Assembly (NCBI RefSeq): GCF_020594515.1
Contig: NZ_JAJCTH010000015.1
Location: forward strand, 1 to 64,000
Direction of reading: 5' to 3'
Length of the DNA: 64,000 nt
Origin: Rhodoferax sp. U2-2l
Lineage (GTDB): Bacteria; Pseudomonadota; Gammaproteobacteria; Burkholderiales; Burkholderiaceae_C
Made by a program: the position numbers and the translations under genes. Positions 45,575 through 55,785 of the stretch are shown here, one piece after another. Position 1 is the stretch's first letter, and each line of letters begins with the position of its first letter. The notes under the pieces were generated by a model. It saw only the letters and a list, made by a program, of their open reading frames with translations. It searched no databases and was not told where the DNA came from.

Positions 45575-46183
45575 ATGACCGCTACCCTCGCCCGCCCAGA
45601 GATCGACGACACCGCGCTTGCGCCGCTTGAGAGCGAAGGGCGGCTGCTCAACCCCCTGCACAAAGCGCTCACCGGCGAACCAGGCCGGGTCGGTTTTCGC
45701 GGTGAACTCGCCCTGCGTTTTGCCCCCAAGCTGGCCGATGAGGCCCGCCCGCCTGAACTGTTGTGCCCGCAGGCCATGGCCATTGCCAACGTGGGCGAAA
45801 AAGACATTCCGTTTTTTGCCGGGTATCTGCTGAGTTTTGAGCATCTGAAAGACGTGGCCGAAGTTCTGGGCGAGGGCTTGAGCGCCCGTGGCAAATATTT
45901 CCTGTTCTGCGACAACATCGACCTGTCCAAAAAATACCAGGTGCCTTACAACGGCGCCACCTTCTACGTGCTGCCCATTCTGGAGTCCACCGTGTACAAC
46001 GAAATGCTGGACCTGTTGTACCTGGAGAAGAACGACCTGAAGAAAAAAGACACGGCAGGCAAGCTCGACTCGGTGGCCAATGCCGCACTCAAGTTCAGCG
46101 CCAAGTTTGAAGTCATCAGCTATGAGCAGGGCCTGGCGCTGATGGGGCCGGTACGCAACCCCAACGAAAACCGGCCCGTTTGA
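45575..46183 (+). CDS. Uncharacterised protein at head of the draTG operon
   Basis: 202 residues, soluble, no signal peptide. I do not recognise the family. Visible segments: PLHKALTGEPGRVGFRGELA, LLCPQAMAIANVGEKDIPFF, a helix-like LSFEHLKDVAEVLGEG, YFLFCDNIDLSKKYQVPYNG and YNEMLDLLYLEKNDLKKKDT. Two Cys are present (in ELLCPQ and LFCDNI), too few for a cluster. AAGGATG lies 8-10 bases before the ATG. First gene behind a NifA-type sigma-54 promoter, followed at 40-130 bp by draT, draG, fmdB and cowN, so it is expected only under nitrogen-fixing conditions and may act on NifH or its protection. Confidence 0.85.
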   Translation: MTATLARPEIDDTALAPLESEGRLLNPLHKALTGEPGRVGFRGELALRFAPKLADEARPPELLCPQAMAIANVGEKDIPFFAGYLLSFEHLKDVAEVLGEGLSARGKYFLFCDNIDLSKKYQVPYNGATFYVLPILESTVYNEMLDLLYLEKNDLKKKDTAGKLDSVANAALKFSAKFEVISYEQGLALMGPVRNPNENRPV

Positions 46184-46310
46184 GCGGTGGCTTCCTGCTG
46201 CGTAACCCGATCTCAACGCTGCGATGCTCGCCGTACGGCAGTACGGCTGCGCTTCTCACATTGACCTCGGGCTGCTCGCGACGGAACCCATCCGATCAAA
46301 CACCTCGTTC

Positions 46311-47165
46311 ATGGCTACAGATGATGTCTTCGAGGAACTGGATCAGCCCCACCGCTGGTACGGCACCAACCTGGTGGGAGTGCCGTCGCTGCTGCTGGGC
46401 AGCGCGGCGTTCAATGCCAACCCGGTGCCGCTGGCGATTGCGGGTACACGCGAGTCACACCAAGGCCTGTTCGCCCTGCTGGAACGCAGCCGCGACCTGA
46501 GCGAGGCACAAGACATGTTCACCCACTACCTGAGCATTGCCTTCGGGCTGCGCAAGCCCGACGCGGATGAGCTGCGCAGCATGGGTGCGTCGGAGCAGCG
46601 GCGCTGGCACAGCAGCTGGCGCAAGCTGCTGCAGGGCTGGGGCATGGATGCCAATGGCGCGGCAGGTGCGGTGCTCAAGGGCTGGGTGGAAAGCCGCTTT
46701 GGCTTGGTGCCGAGTTTTCACAAAGCGCCGCTGGCACGTTTTCCGTCACCCGCGTGGGTGGCTTATCTGCAGGAAAAAACCGCCAGCCGCCACAACAATA
46801 ACAACATCCACCAGCAGCTCGACCTGTTGTACGAATTCTGCCAATGGGCGCTGCGCCACGCCGTCTTGCCCGGCGTGCCCACGGGCAAACACCTTCGGCT
46901 CTGGCGCGGCAGCAACCGCTGTGAGGAGCAGCTGATTGCCGGGCGCCTGCAAGACCGGCACTGCACGGTGCGGCTGAACAACCTGGTGTCGTTCAGCCAG
47001 TCAGCCGAAGATGCCTCGTGTTTTGGTGACTGGGTGCTGGAGGTGCAGGTGCCGGTGTGCAAGGTGCTGGTGTTTCCCGGCCTCTTGCCCGGCCAGGTGC
47101 TGCAAGGTGAACAGGAGGTGCTGGCGCTCGGCGGCAATTTTGAAGTGACGGCACGTTATGCGTGA
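46311..47165 (+). CDS. draT: NAD+--dinitrogen-reductase ADP-ribosyltransferase DraT
   Basis: 284 residues from 46311; the frame is open to an ATG at 46224 (313 residues) but the shorter form fits the family. DraT transfers ADP-ribose from NAD to Arg102 of NifH when ammonium appears or energy falls. Seen: RWYGTNLVGVPSLLLGSAAF, AIAGTRESHQGLFALLE, SRHNNNNIHQQLDLLYEFCQ and LVSFSQSAEDASCFGDWVLE, with the C-terminal Glu-rich stretch. Its last 8 bases overlap draG. Confidence 0.93.
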   Translation: MATDDVFEELDQPHRWYGTNLVGVPSLLLGSAAFNANPVPLAIAGTRESHQGLFALLERSRDLSEAQDMFTHYLSIAFGLRKPDADELRSMGASEQRRWHSSWRKLLQGWGMDANGAAGAVLKGWVESRFGLVPSFHKAPLARFPSPAWVAYLQEKTASRHNNNNIHQQLDLLYEFCQWALRHAVLPGVPTGKHLRLWRGSNRCEEQLIAGRLQDRHCTVRLNNLVSFSQSAEDASCFGDWVLEVQVPVCKVLVFPGLLPGQVLQGEQEVLALGGNFEVTARYA

Positions 47166-48072
47166 TCTGCTGGACCGCGCTCTGGGCGCCTACCTGGGTA
47201 TGGCGATTGGCGACGCGCTGGGCGCCACGGTCGAGTTCATGCGCCCGCGCGAAATCGCCCAGGCCTACGGTGTGCACCGCGACATCATCGGCGGCGGCTG
47301 GCTCAAGCTCTCGCGCGGCCAGGTCACCGACGACACCACCATGAGCCTGGCGCTGGGCGGCGCGCTGCTGCAAGGCGGCAGCCCGGCGCTGGCCGCCCTG
47401 GCCCATGGCGATGACACACTGGTGCGTCACATCGGCCAGGCGTATGTGCAGTGGTTCAAGGCGCGGCCCGTGGACTGCGGCAACACCTGTCGGCGCGGCA
47501 TCCTGCGCTTCATGGTGGAGGGCACGCTCGAAGGCCCGTTGAACCCCGGTGACGGCGGCAACGGCGCCCTGATGCGCAACCTGCCCGCCGTGCTGGCCAC
47601 ACTGGGTCACGACGCCTTGTTTGAGCAGCTGTCCCTGGCGCAGGCCCGCCTGACACACCACCACCCGCTGTCAGATGCGGCCACCCTCGGCCTGGGCCAG
47701 CTGCTGCGCCTGCTGCTGGGCGGTTTGGACCACGCTGGCTGCCAGGCCTGGGTGTCGCAGTGGGTGGCCGACAACCCCAGTTTCCGGTTGACCCCCTACC
47801 GAGGCCGGGCCACCGCCTATGTGGTGGACACCGTGCAAACCGTGCTGCACTACCTCACCCTGCATGACGACTTTGAAGCCGCTTTGGTGGCCACGGTGAA
47901 CCAGGGCGACGATGCCGACACCACCGGCGCACTGGTCGGCATGCTGGCCGGTGCGCGCTGCGGTGCCGCCCGGCTGCCCTCACGCTGGCTGAAGCGGCTG
48001 CAGCCTGACGTCAAACGCGCGGTGACCGACCAGACCTGCGGGCTGTTGGCCCTGACAGGCCGTACCCCTTGA
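47158..48072 (+). CDS. draG: ADP-ribosyl-[dinitrogen reductase] hydrolase DraG
   Basis: 304 residues. Removes ADP-ribose from NifH and reactivates it. Metal-binding residues are visible as VTDDTTMSLALGGALLQGG near the N-terminus and NQGDDADTTGALVGMLAGAR near the C-terminus, the two acidic clusters that hold two Mn2+. Overlaps draT by 8 bp; typical pair. The next gene fmdB follows at 16 bp. Confidence 0.96.
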   Translation: MRDLLDRALGAYLGMAIGDALGATVEFMRPREIAQAYGVHRDIIGGGWLKLSRGQVTDDTTMSLALGGALLQGGSPALAALAHGDDTLVRHIGQAYVQWFKARPVDCGNTCRRGILRFMVEGTLEGPLNPGDGGNGALMRNLPAVLATLGHDALFEQLSLAQARLTHHHPLSDAATLGLGQLLRLLLGGLDHAGCQAWVSQWVADNPSFRLTPYRGRATAYVVDTVQTVLHYLTLHDDFEAALVATVNQGDDADTTGALVGMLAGARCGAARLPSRWLKRLQPDVKRAVTDQTCGLLALTGRTP

Positions 48073-48088
48073 TTTTCAGGAGATCCCC

Positions 48089-48340
48089 ATGCCCATTTAT
48101 GACTACCACTGCCAGGCCTGTGGCCACCGCTTTGAGGCGCTGGTGCGTTCTGGCGCCACACCCGCTTGCCCGCAATGCGCCAGCACCGCGCTCGACAAAT
48201 GCGTCTCACCGATCGCCCCGGCGGGCAAGATCGAAGCCATCCGCATGGCGCACCGCCGTGTGGCCGCCGCGCAGGGTCTTTTTGACAATTACAGCCCCTC
48301 CGACAAAGCCAAATTGCTCCAGGGAAAAAAGAACATCTGA
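48089..48340 (+). CDS. FmdB-family zinc ribbon protein
   Basis: 83 residues: MPIYDYHCQACGHRFEALV... and CPQCASTALDKCVSP give CxxC-x(n)-CxxC, the FmdB/CxxC zinc ribbon found near many operons for metal or amide metabolism. GGAG is 8-10 bases before the ATG. It sits between draG and cowN, stop 1 bp before the cowN ATG. Confidence 0.9.
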   Translation: MPIYDYHCQACGHRFEALVRSGATPACPQCASTALDKCVSPIAPAGKIEAIRMAHRRVAAAQGLFDNYSPSDKAKLLQGKKNI

Positions 48341-48341
48341 C

Positions 48342-48614
48342 ATGGACACCACGGACCGCTACCGCACCTTCAAGGGCATCGATGTCGACGGCCAGACCGC
48401 TCGCATGATCGCCCGCATTGAGCTACACACCCAGGGCCTGGACGACCCGTTCTGGGTCTACTTTTTCAAGCGCCGCAACGCCACCCAGGGCATGCGCTGT
48501 GACGACCAATTGCTGCTGTCGAGCTTCGTCAACCAGATCCGCGAGCTGCTGGAGTCGCGCGGTGACGAGACCGGCCTGGCCTGGCTGGACCAGCTGGAAT
48601 GCGAGTGTTTCTAA
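48342..48614 (+). CDS. cowN: N2-fixation sustaining protein CowN
   Basis: 90 residues: DRYRTFKGIDVDGQTARMIA, WVYFFKRRN, FVNQIRELLES and LDQLECECF. CowN keeps molybdenum nitrogenase working in the presence of carbon monoxide. The start at 48342 is one base after the fmdB TGA. The Cys pair at the C-terminus is conserved in the family as I recall it. Last gene of the sigma-54-driven draTG operon. Confidence 0.92.
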   Translation: MDTTDRYRTFKGIDVDGQTARMIARIELHTQGLDDPFWVYFFKRRNATQGMRCDDQLLLSSFVNQIRELLESRGDETGLAWLDQLECECF

Positions 48615-48664
48615 GCCCGCCTGAACACGCGTTCGCACGCCCGGCGGGGGTGTGACTCTGGCTT

Positions 48665-48680
48665 TGGCACGCTGGACGCA
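48665..48680 (+). promoter_or_regulatory. Possible sigma-54 promoter for the alcohol dehydrogenase gene
   Basis: TGGCACGCTGGACGCA has TGGCAC and GG-N10-GC, but the -12 box is ACGCA and no TGT-N10-ACA was found upstream. A sigma-70-like pair (TTCACT and TAGACT, 17-bp spacing, about 48730-48760) is an alternative. Confidence 0.35.
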
Positions 48681-48811
48681 GCGGGCGGCACCCTGGCCGG
48701 GTTGCCGCAGGTGAAAAACGCCGCCACAAGACTTCACTTTCTGGCCGGATAAGCCTAGACTGAACCACCGTGTTCTGCCTGATTTAGGCTTTTCCAACCT
48801 GAGGAGTTCCC

Positions 48812-49909
48812 ATGGCCACCATGATGAAAGCTGCGGTGTTTGTTGAGTCCGGTCGTATTGAAGTGGTCGACAAACGCATCCCCGACGTGGGCCCCAACGA
48901 TGCGCTGATCCGCATCACCACCACCACCATTTGCGGCACCGACGTGCACATCCTCAAGGGTGAATACCCCGTCGCCAAGGGCCTGACCATCGGCCACGAG
49001 CCAGTGGGCGTGATCGAGAAGCTGGGCAGTGCCGTGCAGGGCTACCAGGAAGGCCAGCGGGTGATTGCCGGCGCGATTTGCCCCAACTTCAACTCGTATG
49101 CCGCGCAAGACGGCGCCCCGTCGCAAGACGGCAGCTACCTGGTGCCGCAAGGCTTGTGCGGCTGCCACGGCTTCAAGGCCACCGCCGGCTGGCGCTTTGG
49201 CAACCTGATCGACGGCACCCAGGCCGAATACGTGCTGGTGCCGGACGCGCAAGCCAACCTGGCGCCCATTCCCGATGGCCTGACCGACGAGCAGGTGCTG
49301 ATGTGCCCGGACATCATGTCCACCGGTTTCAAAGGCGCCGAAAACGCCAACATCCGCATTGGCGACACCGTGGTGGTGTTTGCCCAGGGGCCGATTGGCC
49401 TGTGCGCCACCGCAGGCGCGCGGCTGCTGGGGGCCAGCACCATCATCACCGTGGACGGCAACGACCACCGGCTGGACATTTCCAAAAAAATGGGCGCCGA
49501 CATCACGCTCAACTTCAAGAACTGCGACGTGGTTGACGAGATCATGAAGCTCACCGGCGGCCGCGGTGCCGACAGCGCCATTGAGGCGCTGGGCACGCAG
49601 CTCACCTTTGAGTCGGCGCTGCGGGTGCTCAAACCCGGCGGCACACTGTCAAGCCTGGGCGTGTATTCCACTGACCTGAAAATTCCGCTCTCAGCCTTTG
49701 CCGCCGGCCTGGGCGACCACAAGATCAACACCGCGCTGTGCCCCGGCGGCAAGGAGCGCATGCGCCGACTGATGAATGTGGTGCAGTCCGGCCGGGTGGA
49801 CCTGGGCGCGCTGGTCACCCACCAGTACAAGCTGGACAACATCGTCGCCGCCTATGACCTGTTCGCCCACCAGCGCGACGGCGTGCTCAAAATCGCCATC
49901 AAACCCTGA
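48812..49909 (+). CDS. Zinc-dependent alcohol dehydrogenase (isopropanol type)
   Basis: 365 residues of the medium-chain dehydrogenase superfamily. Catalytic zinc residues are in TTICGTDVHILKGEY and GHEPVGVIEKLG; the coenzyme site is VVVFAQGPIGLCATAGARLLG. The structural-zinc four-Cys lobe is missing, as in secondary alcohol dehydrogenases of the Thermoanaerobacter type. Likely oxidises secondary or short alcohols using NADP or NAD. It lies between the cowN operon and the mod/nifQ operon and is followed by a long terminator hairpin. Link with nitrogen fixation unclear. Confidence 0.88.
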   Translation: MATMMKAAVFVESGRIEVVDKRIPDVGPNDALIRITTTTICGTDVHILKGEYPVAKGLTIGHEPVGVIEKLGSAVQGYQEGQRVIAGAICPNFNSYAAQDGAPSQDGSYLVPQGLCGCHGFKATAGWRFGNLIDGTQAEYVLVPDAQANLAPIPDGLTDEQVLMCPDIMSTGFKGAENANIRIGDTVVVFAQGPIGLCATAGARLLGASTIITVDGNDHRLDISKKMGADITLNFKNCDVVDEIMKLTGGRGADSAIEALGTQLTFESALRVLKPGGTLSSLGVYSTDLKIPLSAFAAGLGDHKINTALCPGGKERMRRLMNVVQSGRVDLGALVTHQYKLDNIVAAYDLFAHQRDGVLKIAIKP

Positions 49910-49924
49910 GCCACAGGCGCCAGA

Positions 49925-49998
49925 AAAAGCCACAGCGGCTGGCGGCTGGCGTCAGGGCCTCACGGCCTTGACCCGGCCCGCCAGGCGCTGTGGCTTTT
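49925..49998 (+). terminator. Terminator after the alcohol dehydrogenase gene
   Basis: AAAAGCCACAGCG (49925-49937) and CGCTGTGGCTTTT (49986-49998) are exact inverted repeats around a 48-base GC-rich loop with secondary pairing, ending in TTTT. It separates the ADH gene from modE. Confidence 0.8.
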
Positions 49999-50111
49999 GT
50001 CGTCTTTGTCACAGTGTGTCGTTTTGTTGTGTAGCGAGTTATACATCGGTGTAGCGAATCTCACGCCAGTTGTGCTGCCCGTTGAGCGATTTGACCTCTA
50101 TTTTTGAGATT

Positions 50112-50139
50112 GGCGCTATATAGTCAAGTTGTTAACGAT
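50112..50139 (+). promoter_or_regulatory. ModE box upstream of modE
   Basis: CGCTATATA and TTAACGAT halves separated by about 9 bases match the ModE operator outline (CGCTATATA-N6-7-TATATAACG). It lies 70-100 bases before the chosen modE start, in keeping with autorepression by molybdate-bound ModE; this also argues against a start at 50129 inside the box. Confidence 0.75.
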
Positions 50140-50212
50140 TTTTGCGGCCATGGAGCCAACTCTGGCATGGTGTTTGCAAAAAGAGCCTACCCACCCAAAG
50201 AACCACAGCATC

Positions 50213-51815
<1,603 letters not shown>

Positions 51816-51884
51816 AGGCGTGGCCACAACAGGCACGGAACTGGCTTGACCCAAGCGACAACGACTTCATCACGATCACACGCC

Positions 51885-52271
51885 ATGAAAATTGCCATCG
51901 CCACCAAAGCCGACTGGACGCAGGTGTCTGGTCACGCCGGACAAACCACCGACTGGCTGGTGTATGACTGCCAGCCAGGCCAGCCCGTTCCCGAGCCGCA
52001 GCGCATCGTGCTGACCAAGGCGCAGTTGCCGCACCACTTTCAGGACGACGGCCCGCACCCCTTGCACGGCGTGGAGGTGGTGGTGGCCGCCAGCGCGGGT
52101 GACGGCTACATCCGCCACATGGCCAAGTGGGGCGCCCAGGTGCTGCTGACCGGCGAGACCGACCCGCCAACCGCCCTGACAAAGGTCCTGGCCGGTGAGG
52201 CGCTGGCCGACACGCGCTTTGACATCACCACCACCCTGTGCAAATTGCGTGACCTGTTTTCACGCCACTGA
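51885..52271 (+). CDS. NifX/NifB-type cofactor-binding domain protein
   Basis: 128 residues with the NifX-like fold: MKIAIATKADWTQVSGHAGQ, WLVYDCQPGQPVPEPQRIVL, a His-rich QLPHHFQDDGPHPLHGVEVV and IRHMAKWGAQVLLTGETDPP. Family members bind molybdenum-iron precursors; a place between modA and nifQ suggests molybdenum trafficking. It differs from nifX at 34452 and has a more His-rich middle, possibly for metal. Start at 51885 aligns with the family; an upstream start at 51846 is less likely. Confidence 0.85.
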   Translation: MKIAIATKADWTQVSGHAGQTTDWLVYDCQPGQPVPEPQRIVLTKAQLPHHFQDDGPHPLHGVEVVVAASAGDGYIRHMAKWGAQVLLTGETDPPTALTKVLAGEALADTRFDITTTLCKLRDLFSRH

Positions 52272-52283
52272 CACCTTGCGCCC

Positions 52284-52850
52284 ATGACCCCAGACCATGA
52301 CGCCCGCGCCCGTCTGTTGGCAGACCTGCTGGGCCGACCTGCGCACCCGCCCGCCGTAGCCGACCCATTGCGGCCGGTGCTGGCCAGTCTGCTGGCCGGG
52401 CGCTGCCTGCAACTGGGGGTGCTCTCCGCCACGCTGGGCTTGCCGGCGCCTGCCTTCCGGGCGCTGTGTGAAGGGTACTTTCCGGGTGACCCGATCGAGC
52501 TGCAAAACGCGCCTGAGCAAAACCTGTTCGAGCTGGAGGACCTGCGTGAGCTGCTGCTGGCGCACCGCGCTGGGCGGCGCGAGTCTGAAGTCTGGCTGGC
52601 CGACATCGTGGCCTGTGCCTGCGGTGGGCGTGACCACCTGTGGCAAGACCTGGGCCTGGCGCACCGGGGCGAACTCTCCGCCTTGATGAGCCTCGCCTTC
52701 CCCTCCCTGGCGGCACTGAACAGCGGCGACATGAAATGGAAGAAGTTCATTTACCGACAATACTGCAGTCGTGACGGCCTTGACCTCTGCCCGGCCCCGT
52801 CGTGCGGGGCATGTGCCGAACGCGCCCAATGTTTTGCGCCCGAGACATGA
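52284..52850 (+). CDS. nifQ: Molybdenum donor protein NifQ
   Basis: 188 residues. C-terminal Cys motif CPAPSCGACAERAQC (CX4CX2CX5C) with KKFIYRQYCSRDGLDL just before it is the NifQ signature, holding an iron-molybdenum-sulfur cluster that supplies Mo to NifEN/NifH. The central helix set EGYFPGDPIELQNAPEQNLF is also seen. 12 bp after the NifX-like gene and 46 bp before modB; the arrangement joins Mo uptake and Mo insertion. Confidence 0.93.
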   Translation: MTPDHDARARLLADLLGRPAHPPAVADPLRPVLASLLAGRCLQLGVLSATLGLPAPAFRALCEGYFPGDPIELQNAPEQNLFELEDLRELLLAHRAGRRESEVWLADIVACACGGRDHLWQDLGLAHRGELSALMSLAFPSLAALNSGDMKWKKFIYRQYCSRDGLDLCPAPSCGACAERAQCFAPET

Positions 52851-52896
52851 ACCCAGCCAACCGCCTGACTTCCCCTGACACCCCCACCGGACCCAC

Positions 52897-53577
52897 ATGT
52901 ATTTGACCGACAGTGATTTACAAGCCCTCTGGCTGACCGTGCGGCTGGCGGGCATCGTCACGCTGATTTTGCTGCTGCTGGGCACCCCGATTGCCTGGTG
53001 GCTGGCGCGCAGCAAGGCCTGGTGGAAAGGGCCGGTGCGCGCGGTGGTGGCGCTGCCGCTGGTGTTGCCGCCGTCGGTGCTGGGGTTTTATCTGCTGCTG
53101 GCGATGGGGCCGAACGGCCTGGTGGGGCAGATGACGCAGGGCTTGGGCCTGGGCACCTTGCCATTCACGTTTTGGGGGCTGGTGGTGGCGTCGGTGTTTT
53201 ACTCGCTGCCCTTCATGGTGCAGCCGCTGCAGACCGCCTTTGAGTCGCTGGGCGAGCGCCCGCTGGAAGTGGCGGCCACCTTGCGCGCCTCGCCGCTGGA
53301 TGCTTTTTTTACCGTGGCGGTGCCGCTGGCGTGGCCGGGCTTTTTGACCGCGTCGATCCTGACCTTTGCGCACACCGTGGGTGAGTTTGGCGTGGTGCTG
53401 ATGATTGGCGGCAACATTCCCGGCATCACCCGCGTCGCCTCGGTGCAGATTTACGACCATGTGGAAGCCATGGAGTACCTGGACGCGCACCGCTTGTCGG
53501 CGGTGATGCTGGGCTTCTCGTTCCTGGTGCTGCTGGCGCTGTACACCCGCAAACCCAAACCGGGCCAGGGCGTCTGA
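52897..53577 (+). CDS. modB: Molybdate ABC transporter permease ModB
   Basis: 226 residues, about five membrane spans. N-terminal [20 protein letters not shown] and the EAA loop ([20 protein letters not shown]) that contacts ModC are present; [20 protein letters not shown] is typical of ModB. One base before modC. Transports molybdate with ModA and ModC. Confidence 0.93.
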   Translation: MYLTDSDLQALWLTVRLAGIVTLILLLLGTPIAWWLARSKAWWKGPVRAVVALPLVLPPSVLGFYLLLAMGPNGLVGQMTQGLGLGTLPFTFWGLVVASVFYSLPFMVQPLQTAFESLGERPLEVAATLRASPLDAFFTVAVPLAWPGFLTASILTFAHTVGEFGVVLMIGGNIPGITRVASVQIYDHVEAMEYLDAHRLSAVMLGFSFLVLLALYTRKPKPGQGV

Positions 53578-53578
53578 C

Positions 53579-54649
53579 ATGGCAGGTATTCAAGCGCGTT
53601 TCCACCTGGATTGGCCGGGCTTTGTGCTGGACGTGGACCTGGACCTGCCCGCGCGCGGTGTCACGGCGCTGTTTGGCCACTCGGGCTCGGGCAAAACCAC
53701 GCTGCTGCGCTGCATCGCCGGGCTGGAACGCGCCCGCCAAGGCCGCCTGGTCGTCAACGACGAGGTCTGGCAAGACACCCATCACTGGCTGCCCACCCAT
53801 CAACGCCCGCTGGGTTACGTGTTCCAGGAAGCCAGCCTGTTTGCCCACCTGTCGGTGCTGGGCAATTTGCGCTACGGGTTGCGCCGCACCCGTGGCCCGC
53901 AGCGGGTCAGTCTGGAACAAGCGATTGCGTTGTTGGGCATCGGTCACCTGCTGGCGCGCATGCCCGACCGGCTCTCCGGCGGTGAGCGCCAGCGCGTCAG
54001 CATGGCCCGCGCCCTGAGCTTGAGCCCGCGCCTGCTGCTGATGGACGAACCACTGGCCGCGCTGGACCTGGCGCGCAAACAGGAAATCCTGCCATACCTG
54101 GAGCGGCTGCACGCGGAGCTGGACATTCCCGTGCTGTATGTGAGCCATTCCCCCGACGAAGTGGCCCGCCTGGCCGACCACATCGTGGTGCTGAAGGACG
54201 GCCGCGCCGTGGCCGCTGGCCCGCTGGCGCAAACGCTGGCCCGGCTGGACCTGCCCATTCACCTGGGCGAAGACGCGGGCGTGGTGCTGGACGCCACGGT
54301 GGCCGAGCGCGACGCACACTGGCATCTGGCACGCGTGAGCTTCCCCGGCGGCCACCTGTGGGTGCGCGATGGCGGGCACGCCCTGGGCCAGTCGGTACGC
54401 GTGCGCATTCTGGCGCGCGATGTCAGCATTGCCCTGCACCCGGTCACCGGCACCAGCATCCAGAACTGTTTGAGCGCCACGGTGGATCAACTCGCGCACG
54501 ACCACCATCCGGCACTGTCGCTGGTGCGGCTGACGGTGGGCGCGTCACCGGTGCTGGCACGCCTGACCCGGCGCGCAGCCGCCGAGCTGGCGCTGGCAAG
54601 CGGCCAGCGCGTGTGGGTGCAGATCAAGGCCGTGGCGCTGATTGGGTAA
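53579..54649 (+). CDS. modC: Molybdate ABC transporter ATP-binding protein ModC
   Basis: 356 residues. Walker A FGHSGSGKTTLLRC, ABC signature LSGGERQRVSMARAL, Walker B LLLMDEPLAALD, His switch VLYVSHSPDEVARL, and a C-terminal Mop-like domain (SIQNCLSATVDQLA to VWVQIKAVALIG). Last gene of the operon; overlaps the convergent SIR2-like gene by 26 bp. Confidence 0.94.
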   Translation: MAGIQARFHLDWPGFVLDVDLDLPARGVTALFGHSGSGKTTLLRCIAGLERARQGRLVVNDEVWQDTHHWLPTHQRPLGYVFQEASLFAHLSVLGNLRYGLRRTRGPQRVSLEQAIALLGIGHLLARMPDRLSGGERQRVSMARALSLSPRLLLMDEPLAALDLARKQEILPYLERLHAELDIPVLYVSHSPDEVARLADHIVVLKDGRAVAAGPLAQTLARLDLPIHLGEDAGVVLDATVAERDAHWHLARVSFPGGHLWVRDGGHALGQSVRVRILARDVSIALHPVTGTSIQNCLSATVDQLAHDHHPALSLVRLTVGASPVLARLTRRAAAELALASGQRVWVQIKAVALIG

Positions 54650-55496
54650 GGTGAGCACCGCACGGGTTGGACATCGCCGCCATGAGCCGCGGGGCAAATT
54701 CAGCCAAGGTGAGCGGGATGCGGGTGATGTGTTGCTCAGCCAGAAACAGCGCTTCCATGCGGGTAGGCTCGTCGGGCAGCACCGCCCAGTGCTGCTGGCT
54801 GGCGCGTTTCATGATCTGGCGGGCAAAACTGCGGGTGAGCTGGTCGTTGAAGCGGCAGCCCAGAAACAAGAAGTTCCGGCCGGTGCGCCAAGCTTGCACG
54901 GCGGGTGGAATGGGGGTCTGGATGTCGATCTCGGTCAGCACTTCCACATAGTCGCTGTCTGACACCAGGTAGTTGCCCGCCGGGCTGTGTGCGCCCCAAG
55001 GTTTGTAAAGCAGGCGACCGGGGTTGGTGGACAGCTCGGCCAGTGGCGTGCCGTCTGCCGCGTAAGCGCCGGTCCATTGCCCGAAATGCTCGGATTGCGA
55101 CAAAGCCTGCACCTGCACCCAGGGCTGGCCGTCTTGCGCCAGCGCGCGGGCAAAACTGTCGTCGTACCAGGTATCCACCCACAGCTTGGCACCGCTGGCG
55201 GCCAACGCCAGTTGCAGGGCAGACGGCTCAGGTGTGGCGGCAAAGGCCTCGTTCATCAGGTGCACCACCGATTTGCGGTGTTTGAAGTTCTCGATGAACT
55301 GGGCGGCTTGCGTCAGGCGTTTGCGGATCTTGTGCGGCACGCTGACCTTGGCGGTCATGAACTCGGCCAGCGCCAACGGCGTGGCAGGCACGGCAACATT
55401 GCTGCACAGCGAGAGCATGTCGGGCCCCAGGTACGGAATGACCGCGTCGGTGGCGAGTTGGCGGGCAATGTCATCGATCAGGTCGTGGGTGTCCAT
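54624..55496 (-). CDS. SIR2-like protein in the nif operon
   Basis: 290 residues, soluble. The opening VIPYLGPDMLSL and later NPGRLLYKPWGAH and RNFLFLGCRFNDQLTRSFAR resemble the SIR2/SIR2_2 NAD-binding domain seen in prokaryotic SIR2-family proteins. The usual GAGxS is replaced by YLGPDML and the catalytic His is not evident, so deacylase or NADase activity is uncertain. Last gene of the nifB-nifS-nifT operon, so expected with nitrogenase. A connection with NAD used by DraT can be imagined but is inference. Confidence 0.7.
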   Translation of the reverse strand: MDTHDLIDDIARQLATDAVIPYLGPDMLSLCSNVAVPATPLALAEFMTAKVSVPHKIRKRLTQAAQFIENFKHRKSVVHLMNEAFAATPEPSALQLALAASGAKLWVDTWYDDSFARALAQDGQPWVQVQALSQSEHFGQWTGAYAADGTPLAELSTNPGRLLYKPWGAHSPAGNYLVSDSDYVEVLTEIDIQTPIPPAVQAWRTGRNFLFLGCRFNDQLTRSFARQIMKRASQQHWAVLPDEPTRMEALFLAEQHITRIPLTLAEFAPRLMAAMSNPCGAHLTQSAPRP

Positions 55497-55512
55497 GCGG
55501 GTTCCTTTGGCA

Positions 55513-55785
55513 TCAGGCGTCGTTTTGGGTCAGGATCAGCGCCGTGGCTTCTTCCGGCTTGGCGGTGATGGACCAGCAATGGCCGCTTGACGTGGCCAGG
55601 TACAGGCTGCGCGAACCCAGCCGCAGGGCCGGGGTTTCGCCGCGCATGTCCATCGCGTCCACCACCACGACCCGCATGGCGGGGTCACGCGCACGCCAGT
55701 GGGCGGCAGCCTCACGCACGCTGGCGGCGGCCCCCATCACCGCAGCAACGCTGTGCAGGTAGTCCGGCGAGATGGCCATGGTCAA
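55513..55785 (-). CDS. Uncharacterised 90-residue protein between nifT and the SIR2-like gene
   Basis: MTMAISPDYLHSVAAVMGAA, then helical REAAAHWRARDPAMRVVVVD, and LRLGSRSLYLATSSGHCWSI. Family not recognised. Starts with a 4-bp overlap with nifT (ATGA) and ends 17 bp before the SIR2-like gene, so it is part of the nifB operon. One Cys; no signal peptide. Confidence 0.75.
   Translation of the reverse strand: MTMAISPDYLHSVAAVMGAAASVREAAAHWRARDPAMRVVVVDAMDMRGETPALRLGSRSLYLATSSGHCWSITAKPEEATALILTQNDA

Noticed and set aside
53199-53429. Small antisense frames within modB
   Set aside because: No start signals and composition typical of antisense frames.
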